A stretch of 64,000 nt of DNA from Eurosta solidaginis (GCF_040869045.1 NC_090322.1:80127675-80191674); one strand, 5' to 3'; positions 31,025 through 42,989 are shown, counted from the stretch's first letter. Notes: generated from the letters alone by a model not told the origin. Translations and numbers: made by a program.

Positions 31025-34000
31025 GTGTTTTGTGACAATACAGACCACTCAATATATAGTTGCATTCGTTTTAATAATTTATCGCCACAACTACGACTAA
31101 AAGAAGCCAAACGGCTTTTGTTATGCCTTAATTGCCTTCGAAAAGGTCACCAGCTTAGAGCATGCAATGCTGGCTTATGTCGTTCGTGCGGCAATAAGCA
31201 TCATAGCTTATTGCATCTACAACACTCCAACAAGCAGGAAGCCGCAAACTCGGATCATAATCCTAAAACATCATCGCAAGCTGCTTTACAACCGCCCCAT
31301 AGCTCTTTGACAGTAGTTTACCCCTCTTCCTCAGTTGCTCAGAATATCAAATTTGATGTTGTGCTCTTGGCTACTGCAGTGATTGACGTCAAAAACAATG
31401 CCGGTACTTGGGTACCATGCCGTGCACTGCTCGACTCTGGATCGCAGTTACACATAATCACATCGCGTCTTGCTCAGCAATTACAGCTGCGTAGAACTAA
31501 ATCGTCTGCATCAGTATCTGGTCTTGGTTACTCCAAGTTCCATTCCGATGGCTTCACCGTTGAAATCAATCTTCGCTCCCAAACTTCCGAATACTCAACT
31601 CTTATTACTGCTTTGGTAGCTCCCAGCATAACGGATAATCAACCCAACATAGGCCTGAATATATCGTCGTGGAACATTCCTTCAAATATCCGACTAGCAG
31701 ACTGTGAATTTTATAAACCCCAACGCGTTGATATGCTTATTGGTGCAAGTCTTTTTTATGAGCTCTTGTGCGTTGGACAAATTAAACTTGCAGCTGGCCT
31801 CCCAGTACTTCAAAAAACCAGGTTAGGGTGGATAGTCTCGGGAGGTGACTGTCAATCAAAAACAGCAATGGCCTTGAATGCAATATCCTCAGCCGATTTG
31901 GAGGATGAAAACATGGTTCAACTTGATCAGATTGTTCGTAGATTTTGTGAAATGGACAGCTCTTGCTCCGCTGTTGCCAAATATACCAAAGAAGAAATGG
32001 ATTGTGAATCCCATTTTAAGGCTAACTTCGTTAGACTACCCTCTGGGGATTATTCTGCTCGTTTGCCTATTAAATCAAATATAAGCCTGTTGGGGGAGTC
32101 ATACTCACAAGCTTTGCGTAGATTTCTGAATTTAGAGCGTAAACTAGAGCGACAACCAACATTAAAGGCTCAGTACGGTGCTTTCATTCATGAGTACTTA
32201 GACTTGAAACATATGTCGTTAGTTAGCGAATCAAATCATAATCTTTGTAAATATTTTCTACCACATCACTGCGTTTTAAAGGAAAGTACTACCACTAAAC
32301 TTCGGGTAGTATTTGATGGCTCGGCAGCCACGTCAACCGGGTATTCGCTCAACGATGTGCTCATGACAGGGCCTACCATACAACCCATACTCTTTAACAC
32401 ATTATTGCGATTTCGAACATTTCCGGTCGCCTTGACAGGCGATATCTGCAAAATGTATAGATGCGTTCGGGTGGCAGAGTATGATTCCTACTTGCAGTGC
32501 ATTTTATGGCGCGATACCCTACGACACCCCATTCAAATTTTCAAACTTGATACAGTTACGTATGGTACTCGCCCGGCTGCATTTTTGTCGGTGCGATCAA
32601 TGCATCAATTAGCGTTTGACGAACAGCACTCATTTCCTGTTGGTTCTAAAATATTGAAGAGGGACTTTTATGTCGACGATCTTATTACCGGAGGAGATTC
32701 TGTTCAAGAAGTTCGACAAATCATGAATGAAATAACTGAAATGTTGACTAGGGGCCAGTTTAAATTGCGTAAGTGGTGCTCCAATAACTCTAATCTTCTT
32801 CGAGACATACCACCCGAAGACACCGAAACTCTCTTAAGCTTCGATGATGGAACTAACATCACTAAAACACTCGGTCTTACTTGGGATCCTGCCTCCGATT
32901 GCCTGCTGTTCACATTTACACCCACAAATACAGCAAAGAGAAACTGCAAGCGATCGGTGTTATCAACAATCGCTCGTTTTTACGACCCATTGGGTTTAAT
33001 TGGTCCGATAATTTCAAGGGCAAAGATTTTCCTTCAGCATCTGTGGAGAGAACGACTCAACTGGGACGAAAGCTTGCCCTCATCGTTGGACTCATCGTGG
33101 AATAGTTTGTACGAAGACCTCGTAAGCATACCTAAACTTTGTTTTCCTAGACTGTCTATCTTTACAAAAGGAGTAGTTGAGGTTCATGGTTTCAGCGACG
33201 CAAGCATAGAAGCCTACGGAGCCTGTGTATACGTAGTATCTGGCAATGAAAAGGGGAAGCAGGTACTTTTAGTTTGCTCGAAATCACGTGTAGCACCTCT
33301 CAAAACTCTCACAGTACCGAAACTAGAATTGTGTGGCGCAGCATTGCTATCGCAACTAATGCACGATATAGCTGAAATGAATGTTTACAATTCCCCCTTT
33401 TATTGTTGGTCGGATTCCGCAGTTGTATTAGCCTGGATCCGCGAAGAACCATCTCGATTTCAAGTTTTTACATCCAACCGTATAGCACAAATACAAGAGC
33501 TGACGACAAAAATGGAGTGGAATTACGTGCCGACTAAGCTAAATCCAGTAGACATCTTATCAAGAGGTGCATCTCCTAGCGAACTAATAGAATCACCAAT
33601 TTGGATGCATGGTCCAGAGTTTCTAGTTGATGGTCGAAACAAATGGCCATTAAGTTGTAGTGCAGTAAAGGAGCTCCCTGAACTTCGCAAGAAAGTACTA
33701 CTGGCCGTCCCTCGGTTATCTGATATAACTTTGGAATGCAAATACAATACTTCGTTTACAAATCTGCAACACGTTTTCGCTTACATTTACAAATTCGTTC
33801 ATAAGGCTCGACATCCAGGGTTGACAGTTGACGATATTCGTGGAGGGATAAAACTGCTTTTGCGCACAATTCAAATGACGAATCTTCGTGATGATTACAG
33901 TGCTTTGAAAAATGGTGAAGGTGTAAGGGCATCCAGCTGCATCGCGTCTCTCTCCCCATTTATCGACGATTATGGTTTACTCCGTGTGGGTGGGCGACTC

Positions 34001-34867
34001 CAAAAAACAGCTTTGGACTTCAATGCAAAACATCCTATCATATTGCCCAGACGCCATCCGGTAACGCACGCACTCATCATGCACTTCCATAGGCGCAATT
34101 TACATGCTGGACCTCGTGCGCTGCTGGCTAACATTCGCTTGCAATACTGGCCAATCGGAGGTCGAAAAACCGTCTCGAATACTGTAAGTAAATGCATAAT
34201 CTGCTTTCGAGCTAAACCGTATATAGCTGAACACATCATGGCGGACCTCCCTCATGATCGAGTTAATACATCGTATGTATTCATGGTCACAGGCGTTGAC
34301 TTTTGTGGACCATTCTTTTACAAAAACGAAATACGTAACAAGCAGCCCATAAAGTGTTACATTTGTATCTTCATATGCTTCGCTACCAAGGCCGTTCATT
34401 TGGAGCTAGTTATGGATCTCTCTACAAAGGCTTTTATAAATTCTCTCAAACGCTTCATTCTCACTCGACGTTGTCCTGCCAGAATATGGTCAGACAACGC
34501 TACCAACTTCGTCGGCGCAAAGAATGAACTTGCTGAATTGGGGCGGCTTTTTCTTAGCGATGATCATGCGAAGGCAGTACATGAGTTTTGTTTAGACAAT
34601 TCTATCGATTGGCGATTCATTCCTCCACGCTCTCCTCACTTTGGTGGATTGTGGGAGGCAGCAGTAAAAACGGCAAAACATCATTTCTATCGAACAGCCG
34701 GAAATTCTTTGTTAAACTTTGATGAGCTGCGCACGCTCGTATGTCACATTGCGGCAATCATTAACTCTAGACCTTTGTTTTCACTTTCAGAGCATCCCGA
34801 TGATCTGGACGTTTTGACACCTGCGCACTTCATAGGAACGGCTCCTCTCGCCTTGTTTCGAGCCTAA
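31025..34867 (+). CDS. BEL/Pao polyprotein: zinc knuckle, protease, RT, RNase H, integrase
   Basis: One ORF of 1280 codons. Domains by residue: zinc knuckles (1-65), DUF1758-type aspartic protease (CRALLDSGSQLHI near 135), RT (about 380-640, KLRVVFDGSAATSTGYSLND, catalytic YVDDLITGG near 548), Pao-type RNase H (FSDASIEAYGACVYV near 725, KLELCGAALL), integrase zinc-binding domain (ending CIICFRAKP near 1065), integrase core (TGVDFCGPFF near 1090, WSDNATNFVGA near 1155, HFGGLWEAAVK near 1205). The ORF ends early: a frameshift at about 34855 shifts the C-terminal integrase region (RMSYYQQIFWARWREEYL ... DVVLVKDENLPPLKWPLARV) into another frame, which also has one TAG. It is almost intact but probably defective. 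Confidence 0.96.
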   Translation: MFCDNTDHSIYSCIRFNNLSPQLRLKEAKRLLLCLNCLRKGHQLRACNAGLCRSCGNKHHSLLHLQHSNKQEAANSDHNPKTSSQAALQPPHSSLTVVYPSSSVAQNIKFDVVLLATAVIDVKNNAGTWVPCRALLDSGSQLHIITSRLAQQLQLRRTKSSASVSGLGYSKFHSDGFTVEINLRSQTSEYSTLITALVAPSITDNQPNIGLNISSWNIPSNIRLADCEFYKPQRVDMLIGASLFYELLCVGQIKLAAGLPVLQKTRLGWIVSGGDCQSKTAMALNAISSADLEDENMVQLDQIVRRFCEMDSSCSAVAKYTKEEMDCESHFKANFVRLPSGDYSARLPIKSNISLLGESYSQALRRFLNLERKLERQPTLKAQYGAFIHEYLDLKHMSLVSESNHNLCKYFLPHHCVLKESTTTKLRVVFDGSAATSTGYSLNDVLMTGPTIQPILFNTLLRFRTFPVALTGDICKMYRCVRVAEYDSYLQCILWRDTLRHPIQIFKLDTVTYGTRPAAFLSVRSMHQLAFDEQHSFPVGSKILKRDFYVDDLITGGDSVQEVRQIMNEITEMLTRGQFKLRKWCSNNSNLLRDIPPEDTETLLSFDDGTNITKTLGLTWDPASDCLLFTFTPTNTAKRNCKRSVLSTIARFYDPLGLIGPIISRAKIFLQHLWRERLNWDESLPSSLDSSWNSLYEDLVSIPKLCFPRLSIFTKGVVEVHGFSDASIEAYGACVYVVSGNEKGKQVLLVCSKSRVAPLKTLTVPKLELCGAALLSQLMHDIAEMNVYNSPFYCWSDSAVVLAWIREEPSRFQVFTSNRIAQIQELTTKMEWNYVPTKLNPVDILSRGASPSELIESPIWMHGPEFLVDGRNKWPLSCSAVKELPELRKKVLLAVPRLSDITLECKYNTSFTNLQHVFAYIYKFVHKARHPGLTVDDIRGGIKLLLRTIQMTNLRDDYSALKNGEGVRASSCIASLSPFIDDYGLLRVGGRLQKTALDFNAKHPIILPRRHPVTHALIMHFHRRNLHAGPRALLANIRLQYWPIGGRKTVSNTVSKCIICFRAKPYIAEHIMADLPHDRVNTSYVFMVTGVDFCGPFFYKNEIRNKQPIKCYICIFICFATKAVHLELVMDLSTKAFINSLKRFILTRRCPARIWSDNATNFVGAKNELAELGRLFLSDDHAKAVHEFCLDNSIDWRFIPPRSPHFGGLWEAAVKTAKHHFYRTAGNSLLNFDELRTLVCHIAAIINSRPLFSLSEHPDDLDVLTPAHFIGTAPLALFRA

Positions 34868-35225
34868 CCTCACCGCTCTTAAATTTAATCGCTTAGATCA
34901 AAGGCAGCGAATGTCATACTACCAGCAAATATTTTGGGCCCGATGGCGTGAAGAGTATTTAACTTTGCTACAACAGCGGTCGAAATAGCGTAAACAAAAA
35001 GCTGGCCTATATATCAACGACGTCGTTTTAGTGAAAGACGAAAATTTGCCACCACTAAAGTGGCCACTAGCAAGAGTCGTCAAACTTATCAGCGGAACAG
35101 ATGGAGTATCGCGAGTTGCAGAACTAAAAACTGCCACTGGGACCATCCGGAGAGCTATCAAAAAATTGTGCCCACTCCCGAAGCAAGATGAGGTTGAAAG
35201 CCCTGGCCTTCCAACGGGGGGAGAA
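34868..35225 (+). pseudogene. BEL/Pao integrase C-terminal tail, out of frame
   Basis: Continuation of pol in another frame: DQRQRMSYYQQIFWARWREE, then TAG at 34987, then GLYINDVVLVKDENLPP and WPLARVVKLISGTDGVSRVA. This matches the usual DUF5641-type C-terminus of BEL/Pao integrases. It ends at the purine tract. Confidence 0.9.
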
Positions 35226-35704
35226 TGTTTGGTTACGCCTGCACTGTCTACAGCAGAACCATTAGCTGTTGGCTTGCTGGGCACTGCCGAAAACGGAACA
35301 ATGCTAGCAGCACAGTCCAGTTAATATAATATGAAAAACTCCACTCCAAATTAATACATTTTACATATGTACATACATACATACATTGTAAATTGCTCTG
35401 CGAAGCAATGAGAAGTCAAACTCATTTTAGATACATACTAGCATATACATACATACGTGCATATACACAAATTTATCCAAATTAATCTCATTTATTGCTT
35501 TTGCCTTTGCTAAAGGCTCTCATTAGTTTCACCTAACATTTACATTTTTTTACTCGTTGTTCAATCGCTAATCAGAGTGCACGGGCTAAATCGAACCCGG
35601 CTGCATTTCAAATCGCTTCAATAAAATTTATACGCTTATTGGAAATTTGCATTTTTTATTTCGGAAAATTAAAATAGCCATCGAAAAGGCTCGTTGGCTA
35701 CACA
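35226..35704 (+). repeat. BEL/Pao 3' LTR
   Basis: Same length as the 5' LTR. About 8 mismatches in 479 bp are visible (for instance GACAAA/GAAAAA, TTCTGTGC/TGCTCTGC, TTGACT/TTGGCT). Confidence 0.96.
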
Positions 35705-35734
35705 GATACTACGATTGCCTTGAGGAGCGTACGG

Positions 35735-37374
35735 TTGTTGTTGTTGTTGTAGCAATGCTTCGCCCCACCTAACAGCCGCGATCGATCACAAATTGTCATC
35801 AATATCCTCTAACGGGAGTCCAAGGAAACTTTCTGTTTCAACAGGGGTGGACCATAAGGAAAGGGGTGTTAGAGGCGTTGGTTCCACATTACAATTAAAG
35901 AGATGGTTGGTGTCATGTGGGGACACATTGCAGGCGGGGCATACATTTTATATGTCGGAGTTGATTCTGGATAGGTAAGAGTTTAACCTGTTACAGTATC
36001 CAGAACACAGTTGAGCAAGAGTCACACGCGTTTCCCTGGGGAGTATGCGTTCCTCTTCCGCGAGTTTTGGATACTTTTCTTTGAGTACTGGATTCGCCGG
36101 GCAATTTCCGGCAAAAAGGTCCGTCGCCTGTTTATGGAGTTCACCAAGGACCTGCTTGTGTTTTTTCGCTTCATACGGCTGGGTTCTCAGGTACCGTATT
36201 TCCTCAAAATGCTTACGCAGATGACTCCTTAAGGCCCTAGGCGGTGCTGGTTCATCAATCAGATGTCTGTTGGGATGCTCAGGTTTCTGGGTATTTAACA
36301 GGAACTGTTTGGTCAGCATCTCATTTCTCTCCCTGATGGGGAGTATTCTCGCCTCATTATAAGTGGTGTTTTGGGGACATAAGAAGACAGCCCGTGGCAA
36401 TTCTGAGAGCAGTATTTTGGCAGGCCTGTAGCTTCTTCCAGTGGGTAATTTTTAGGCTTGGCGACCATATGGGTGACGCGTAGCACGTAATCGGCTGGCT
36501 AATTGCTTTGTATGTAGTCATGAGCGTTTCTTTATCTTTTCCCCAGGTACTGCCAGCGAGGGTTTGAGGATTTTGTTACGGCTCTGAATTCTCGGAACAA
36601 TTGCGGCTGCGTGCTCACCAAAGTGTAGATCCTGATCAAACGTCACACCCAAGATTTTGGGGTGTAGGACAGTCGGTAGCGTAGTGCCATCGACGTGGAT
36701 GTTCAAAATGGTCGACATTTGGGACGTCCATGTTGCAAATAAGGTCGCGGAAGATTTAGTCGTTGATAATGCCAGGTTTCGCGAGGCGAAAAAACTGGAG
36801 AGATCAGGGAGGTAGCCGTTTATTTTATTGCATAGCTCATCGATCTTTGGACCTGGGCCTGTGGCCATTATTGTGCAGTCATCGGCGTAGGAAACGATTG
36901 TGACTCCTTCCGGTGGTGAAGGTAGCTTAGATATGTAGAAATTAAACAAAAGTGGGGATAGGACACCACCCTGTGGCACCCCTTGTTTAATTCTCCTTGG
37001 TTTTGATGTTTCGTTTCTAAATTGCACCGATGCCTGCCGACCACCCAGATAATTTGCGGTCCACCTTTTAAGACATGGGGGAAGGGTAGACCCTTCCAGG
37101 TCTTGCAGTAACGAGCCATGGTTAGGGTGGGGGTATTGATTTAAACCGCAATTTATCTGGGTGCTAATGGCATTTAGCGCGGTGGTAGTGCTATGGAGTT
37201 TTCTGAGGCCATGCTGATGAGACGCTAACTGCAAATTTGCTTGGAAATAAGGGAGCAAAATGGCTTAAAGCGTCTTTGCTACTGGCGATAGGAGAGATAT
37301 CGGACGATACGACTCTCCTATGTTAGCTGGTTTCCCAGGCTTTAGTAGCTGGACCACCTTGGCCCGTACGGTGT
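35735..37374 (-). mobile_element. Jockey/CR1-type LINE, copy 2 (5' truncated)
   Basis: Flanked by the 7-bp duplication CGTACGG (35728-35734 and 37375-37381). The 3' (CAA)n tail reads TTGTTG on plus from 35735. ORF 36518-37258 carries HQHGLRKLHSTTTALNAI, KQGVPQGGVLSPLLFNFYIS and the catalytic YADDCTIM. After a frameshift, the C-terminal region is at 35948-36400. An internal deletion removed the region between NQYPHPNHG and SLLQDLEG. It separates the two zinc knuckles of the gypsy Gag. Confidence 0.92.
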
Positions 37375-37381
37375 TTTGTTA

Positions 37382-37500
37382 CGGCTGTGGCGCACCAAAC
37401 ACGTATCGTCAAAAATGCCCAAAGTGTAGTACGGGAAACTGCAAAGCGAGCGAGGAATCTCGACAGATCCCTCGCAACGACACCAAACGCTAGACAGTAA
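37382..37500 (+). pseudogene. gypsy gag end: second zinc knuckle
   Basis: Directly after LINE copy 2 the frame gives TVFCYGCGAPNTYRQKCPKC, the second, CCCC/CCHC-like knuckle characteristic of Osvaldo/Ulysses-type Gags, ending at TAG near 37492. It joins with LEER before the LINE (35710-35734). Confidence 0.85.
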
Positions 37501-40500
37501 TAATAACGCCAACATATATACGCAACATCAAACTGGCTGCGTAGCGTCCAGTGTACGCACTGCTGACTCACAGTTTTTTACAACACCCTTAAGAAAGCAA
37601 ATAATACCGTACGATGAACGTTTGAAAAGATACAATGAGGTCCGGAATAGGATATTTAGTAGCGATTATAATAAATATGAAAGTCCAAAGCGTTCCACTC
37701 TGCGCATGAAAGAATTTTGGAGTAAAGTCAAAATCAATAAAAGCAATTTAAAGAGAGTAATTTGTTCACTGAAGCTGAAGGCGAATGATTTAAGACCATA
37801 TGCGAAATTTAGGTTGTTGGAAAGCGACCACCTAGGCCTATTAGACAGCGGAGCGAAAGTCTCTTGCTTAGGAGGTTTGATAGCAAAAGAGAGCCCTAAA
37901 AAACAATTGCGAAAACACCAAGTTCCAAGTTGTACAGCTGATGGCAAAAGCCAAGTTATTTTTCGGTTCAATAGATCTTAGTGTCCAATATAAAAGTAAA
38001 ACCGAAACGATAACGATCTTTGTTGTTCCCAGGATATAATTTTAGGAATTGACTTTTGGCATAAGTTCCAAATCGCGCCGAATATAATCTCAGAAATTTC
38101 ACTCAATGAATCTTGTAACTGTGACGAAAACTCGCTTTCGTTAAACGTTGAGCAACAGCATCATTTAAGTTTAATTAAAAACAGGTTTCCCAGCTTCGAG
38201 AAAGAACTCTTAGGAAAAACTTCTTTATTGGAGTACGAGATTCAGCTCGAACCCAATGTCCGTCCGATAAAGCAGCGTTATTTCCCAATTTCACCAGCTG
38301 TCGAGAAATTGATGAAATGCTTAAGTTAGGTGTAGTCGAGGAAGCTGCTAATAGTCCATGGTCCAGTCCGGTTCTGTTAGTGAAAAAGTAAGGTAAAGTC
38401 CGTCTGTGTCTTGATTCAAGGAAAATAAATAGTGTTACCGTGAAGGACGCTTTTCCCCTTCCTCATATTGATGGGATTCTTAGCAGAATACCCAAGGCAA
38501 AATTTATAAGTTCACTAGACTTAAGGTGTGCCTTTTGGCAAATTCCCCTAGCCGAACAATCCCGAGATTACACCTGTTTTACCGTCCCTAATCGTCCGCT
38601 TTACCGATACCGTGTCATGCCCTTCGGCCTTTGCAACGCCCCACAAGCACTTTGTCGCTTGATGGATCGCGTGATTCCACCCAATTTACGAAACCAAGTC
38701 TTTGTCTATTTAGACGATTTATTAATTGTGTCAGAAGATTTTGACCACATATGTCCCTCCTTGCTGAAGTTGTTCTACATATAAGGAAAGCGGGGTTGAC
38801 CATAAACGTCAACAAAAGTAAATTTTGCATAAAGGAAGTGAAATATCTGGGGTATATCGTGGGCAATGGAACTATACGTACCGACCCCGAAAATATTTCG
38901 GCTGTTACGCAATATCCGGTTCCAACTAACGTCAAGCAAATTAGGCGGTTTTTGGGAATTGGCTGGTATCGCCGATTCGTTGACAATTTCGCTGCAGTGA
39001 AAACCCCTCTTACTAAGTTATTAAAGAAGTCCAAAAGTTTTGAATGGAACGACGACGCCCAACTAGCTTTCGAAACACTGAAAGAAAAACTTTGCGGTGT
39101 TGGTCCAAAAGAATGCCGACGATGTTGGGGTTCCTATAGCCTATTTTTCGAAAAGCTTAACAAAGCGCAAAGTATTTATAGTGTGACGAAGCTCGAGTGT
39201 TTAGCAGCTCTACTAAGTTTAAAGAAATTTAGAGCTTATGTCGAGGGACAAGAGTTCACTATAGTTACTGATCACGCTAGCTTGCAGTGGCTTATGCGAC
39301 AAAGCGATTTATCCAGCCGACTAGCACGTTGGTCTTTAAAATTACAAGGATGTAAGTTTAATATTGAGCATAGGAAAGGTTCACTCAATGTGATACCTGA
39401 TTGTCTGTCATGACGGAAGTAGCTGAATTCCGTGAGATTGAGGTCCGTCCGTTAGTTGATTTACAGTCGTCCGATTTTTTGTCCGATGATTATTAAAAGT
39501 TGATAAGTCACGTCCGTCAAAATGAGAGCCGCTTGCCTGATCGTCAGGTAATCGAAAACCGGGTTTATAAGACAACCGCATACTCCGATGGCAACACGGA
39601 AAGGGAATCATTTAATTGGAAGCTTTGGATCCCCACCTCTTTAGTTCCGAGCACCATGGAAAAAGCGCACTGTCCTCCAAATAAATGTAATGGTGGGATA
39701 GCAAACACTTTGGAGCGATTGCGCAATTTGATGTCAAGAATTACGTCAGCCGATGCGAAATCTGTAAGCAAAGCAAATCGCCCAATGCAACGCTAAGACC
39801 ACCAATGTCCGCACAGTACACAATACAAAGCTATTACAGAAACTATATGTTGACTTTCTTGGACCTTACCCAAGATCCAAGCACGGCAACATAGGCATAT
39901 TTATAGTCCTAGATCACTTAACAAAGTTTCCCCTGTTAAAAACTGTCAAAAAGTTCAATACTTTCTCTATTTGTGACTACTTGCGTGACAACGTTTTTAA
40001 TATTTTCGGAACTCCGGAAATTGTAATGAGTGACAATGGAAAACAGTTCAGATCCTCGCAATTTAACACGTTGTTGTCGGCCCGTGGAATTAGACATGTT
40101 TATACCGCTTTATACAGTCCGCAAGCCAATGCAAGCGAACGTGTCAACCGTTCAATAATCGCTGGTATCAGATCTTACCTGAAGAAGGATGAGTCACACT
40201 GGGACAGGAATATCCCCGAAATCGCTGAAGCCCTCAGAAGCTCGTATCATCAAACGATCGGAGCACCTCCGTACTTTGCATTGTTTGGACAGCAAATGAT
40301 TTCTCATGCTGGTGACTATGAACTCCTAAGGAAGCCCAAAACATTGGATGATACCGTATTCGACAGAAACGACACTCTGAAACTAATAAGACGAAAGCTT
40401 TTGATAACTCGTCAAAGCGTTACAATCTTCGTAGCACTGACAAACGCTTTGAAATTGGTGATTTTTTTTTTCGTCGTAATTTTATCTTGAGCGATGCCTC

Positions 40501-40646
40501 AAAGAAATTTTCCGCCAAACTAGCTCCAAAGTTCGTTAAATGTAGGGTGGTATCCATAAAAGTCAACTGCATGTACGAGTTGAAAGACGTCGACACAGGC
40601 AGAAAAGAAGTTTATCACAGAAAAGACATCCAACATAGCACTTAGG
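37501..40646 (+). pseudogene. gypsy pol: protease, RT, RNase H, integrase
   Basis: Order: protease GLLDSGAKVSCLGG (within 37622-37981). RT follows (VVEEAANSPWSSPVLLVKK near 38330, KINSVTVKDAFPLPHID, LDLRCAFWQIPL, MPFGLCNAPQALC, catalytic YLDDLLIV; 38440-39080). The RNase H has its N-terminal part deleted (resumes KLNKAQSIYSVTKLECLAA, TDHASLQWLM; to 39413). The integrase zinc-binding region is at 39500-39800 (HCPPNKCNGGIA, CEICKQSK). The integrase core is LYVDFLGPYP, MSDNGKQF, NASERVNRSI (39840-40490), with a C-terminal part to ~40646. Several frameshifts and stops. It lies directly before the purine tract and 3' LTR. Confidence 0.9.
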
Positions 40647-40679
40647 TCACACCGTACCAACTCTCTGGGTGGGGGGATG

Positions 40680-42989
40680 TGTACCGTAGTACAAGGCAGC
40701 AAGCCTCCTTTTTTTTATTTTCTTAGTTCTATTCCCTGCTGCATTTACTTTTTTTTCGTATCCCGTTTACCTAGGCACCACTGTTTCTAGTTACCAAAAA
40801 ATCTCTTCACAAAGCATCTGTCAAAAACAGGTGATATAGAACTCATTTATCGACTCATCTGAGCAAGGTAGGTCAAGAGCTATTTCCGTCATAAGCTCTC
40901 GATTTTTCCTATGGAGTTTCGGAGCAGTAAACATCGTGATCGTGGTCAAGTTTCCTTGTTTTTTTTTTTCAAACATATAGAAAATTGGAGTGAACTTTTA
41001 GACCTCCAAAATTTTAAATATTTTATACGGTTCGGTATCGGTTTCTTCCGCAGATTTTCTTCTCAAGAAAACGAGCACCCCATTTCTCTGAAAATTCATT
41101 TGTCAACATATTTTGCATTATATGCATGTGGGTTGCTTGTGCGAATCGCAAGCAACTCTCCCTTTTACTTCACCCGCATTCCGCTTCCACTATGATAAGC
41201 TTCAAGTCATCAACAGTTCCTGAAAATATACATACATGCCCATGATCTTCATCTAGGCCGTACATAAAATCTCGTCTTAACATACATACGTTCATCATCG
41301 TTGGAGTCTTCAAACCCCCAAATCATATAAGGAAATGTGAATTATAAAACTAAAGTTAAAAATGAGATTTTTAATCTACATACACATAATACATATACAT
41401 ATTTATAATGTACAGTTTTTTAAGAGTTCCAACTCAAACTCGAAGAAACGAGTTCCTCGCCTTCGTTAGTTTAGGTTTAGAAACAAAAATTTATATACAT
41501 AAAATGTTGCAGAGAAACTGGAATTAATTTTATAAAAGTTAATGAAATAACTAGTATTGTTATGCTGGCAGCCAGGCTTAAAGAAATTCCTGCATAGATT
41601 TCGGCCCCTTTATTTTTACGAGGCACTGTAACTAAGGTTAGCCAATTTCGAAAAGTCGGTCCAAATGCATTACTTACCAAAGTGTAGTTAGCCAAACGCA
41701 ACATATAATATTTGTTTGTTGTTTTTGCTGCACAGCAGACTCTCAAGCATTTCTACGATGAAATACATGTGAGTGAAGTGGACATGTTTGAGAGAGCGGT
41801 ATGGTGCAATATTAACAAATTTTGTATGACATTTTTCGATGCAACCAATTGTTAACATTTACACGTTGCGGTTAAATAGTTTTTGGTATGGTATTACTTA
41901 GAGAGAGTTTTTTTGTATGACTTCGTTCGAAGCAACTTTCATTATAGATATTCCTTTAACTGAGTTCTCTCCGTAACACTTTAATATTTTTAAGCGTGGT
42001 TGCCAACATTTGCGGTTAGCTAATATTATTAAGTCATTTGCTTTTGATAATTTAAACAATTATATTTTGTAATTGGCTTAGGAAATATTATAGTTCTTAT
42101 TTAAGGAATGAAAACACAACTCTCCAAGCAAGAAGGCCTTCGACGCTAGGTAGAAAAGCTATCTATATATATATATGAATCTATTTGTTATTGACTAATG
42201 CCCCATATACCTATGAGAGTGTAGTTTTGATCATACATAAATATATATATATCCACTCAAATGCCTGTACATACATATGCATGTACATATGTACATAAAT
42301 AGATATTAATATGCAAAGTGAAGCTTCCTTTTCTTCAAACATACAATCTTAGTGTAAAATACATTTTTTTTATTTTTGCATATGTGTAATGATATGCGAG
42401 CATACATTTTTACATACATATGTATATTCATCTTCAGTGGCAAGGTACTATTCAGTGCACACGCAGGAATGATTATTAAACTAAACAAACTTGTATAATG
42501 CATTGAATTTGTGAATAATAATTACTAATTTGTACATAATTTTGTTTTACTATGGTTTGTGACATGTGAGGTTAGTGATAATATAACGGAGCCTCAATAA
42601 CATCCATGAGGCCAATGGTAGGGCGGGTATAGAGGCAGCCACTAAACGTTGCAACATCTAGCTGCCAAGCATAAAGGTAAGTTGAGGTATAGGGTGTATC
42701 GGGTTGGCGAAGTGTGGCATGCAAGTGCGTTTGTTTTTTTTTTTTTTTGTTTTGTTTTATATGTCCTTTTTGGTTGAATATCCCCAGTGTGCAAAATAAA
42801 TTATCCTGTTTGACCATTGACTGGGGAGAGCAGTGCTGTATGATGACCATGTATAAGAATCCACGAAGCTGAAGCTCCGGGCGTAAACGCCAGAGCACAC
42901 GCCGTGGTCATTGCACCTTGCCACAAGCAATGCTACTCTTTTTTCCGTGAATGTGCCTATCGCACACTCAGTCGATGGATATCATAACA
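40680..42989 (+). repeat. gypsy 3' LTR (2310 bp)
   Basis: Counterpart of 24193-26859 with the same termini (TGTACCGTAG ... ATAACA). It lacks about 260 bp that lie near 24540-24800 in the 5' copy and has a shorter TA run. It ends at 42989 before the duplication GCTT and the RNase H of the LOA LINE. Confidence 0.93.

Larger units (their letters stand above)
29203..35704 (+). mobile_element. BEL/Pao retrotransposon inside gypsy gag
   Basis: LTRs 29203-29681 and 35226-35704 are both 479 bp and differ at about 8 positions by eye. The duplication GATAC lies at 29198-29202 and 35705-35709. The PBS TGGTGACCCCGACGTG begins at 29687, and the purine tract CAACGGGGGGAGAA is at 35212-35225. It sits within the first zinc knuckle of the gypsy Gag; the knuckle spacing C-x2-C-x4-H-x4-C is complete when the insert is ignored. 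It is one of the youngest layers of the nest. Confidence 0.96.
24193..42989 (+). mobile_element. Osvaldo/Ulysses-like Ty3/gypsy element with very long LTRs
   Basis: LTRs lie at 24193-26859 and 40680-42989. A 4-bp duplication GCTT flanks both ends (24189-24192; 42990-42993). The primer-binding site TGGCGCCAAACGTGGGGCCC starts at 26866 and resembles the tRNA-Lys-type site of Osvaldo. Order: leader, RING/gag (27767-29197, 35710-35734, 37382-37490), protease, RT, RNase H, integrase (37620-40646), purine tract GGGTGGGGGGATG before the 3' LTR. No env-like ORF. Gag is interrupted by BEL and by LINE copy 2. Confidence 0.9.

Noticed and set aside
30960..31025. Programmed frameshift between BEL gag and pol
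   Set aside because: No slippery heptamer is evident, and BEL/Pao elements usually have one fused ORF; a simple indel is more likely.
40490..40680. env-like gene after pol in the gypsy element
   Set aside because: Only integrase C-terminal sequence and a purine tract precede the LTR; no third ORF. Likewise nothing env-like follows pol in the mdg1-like or BEL elements.
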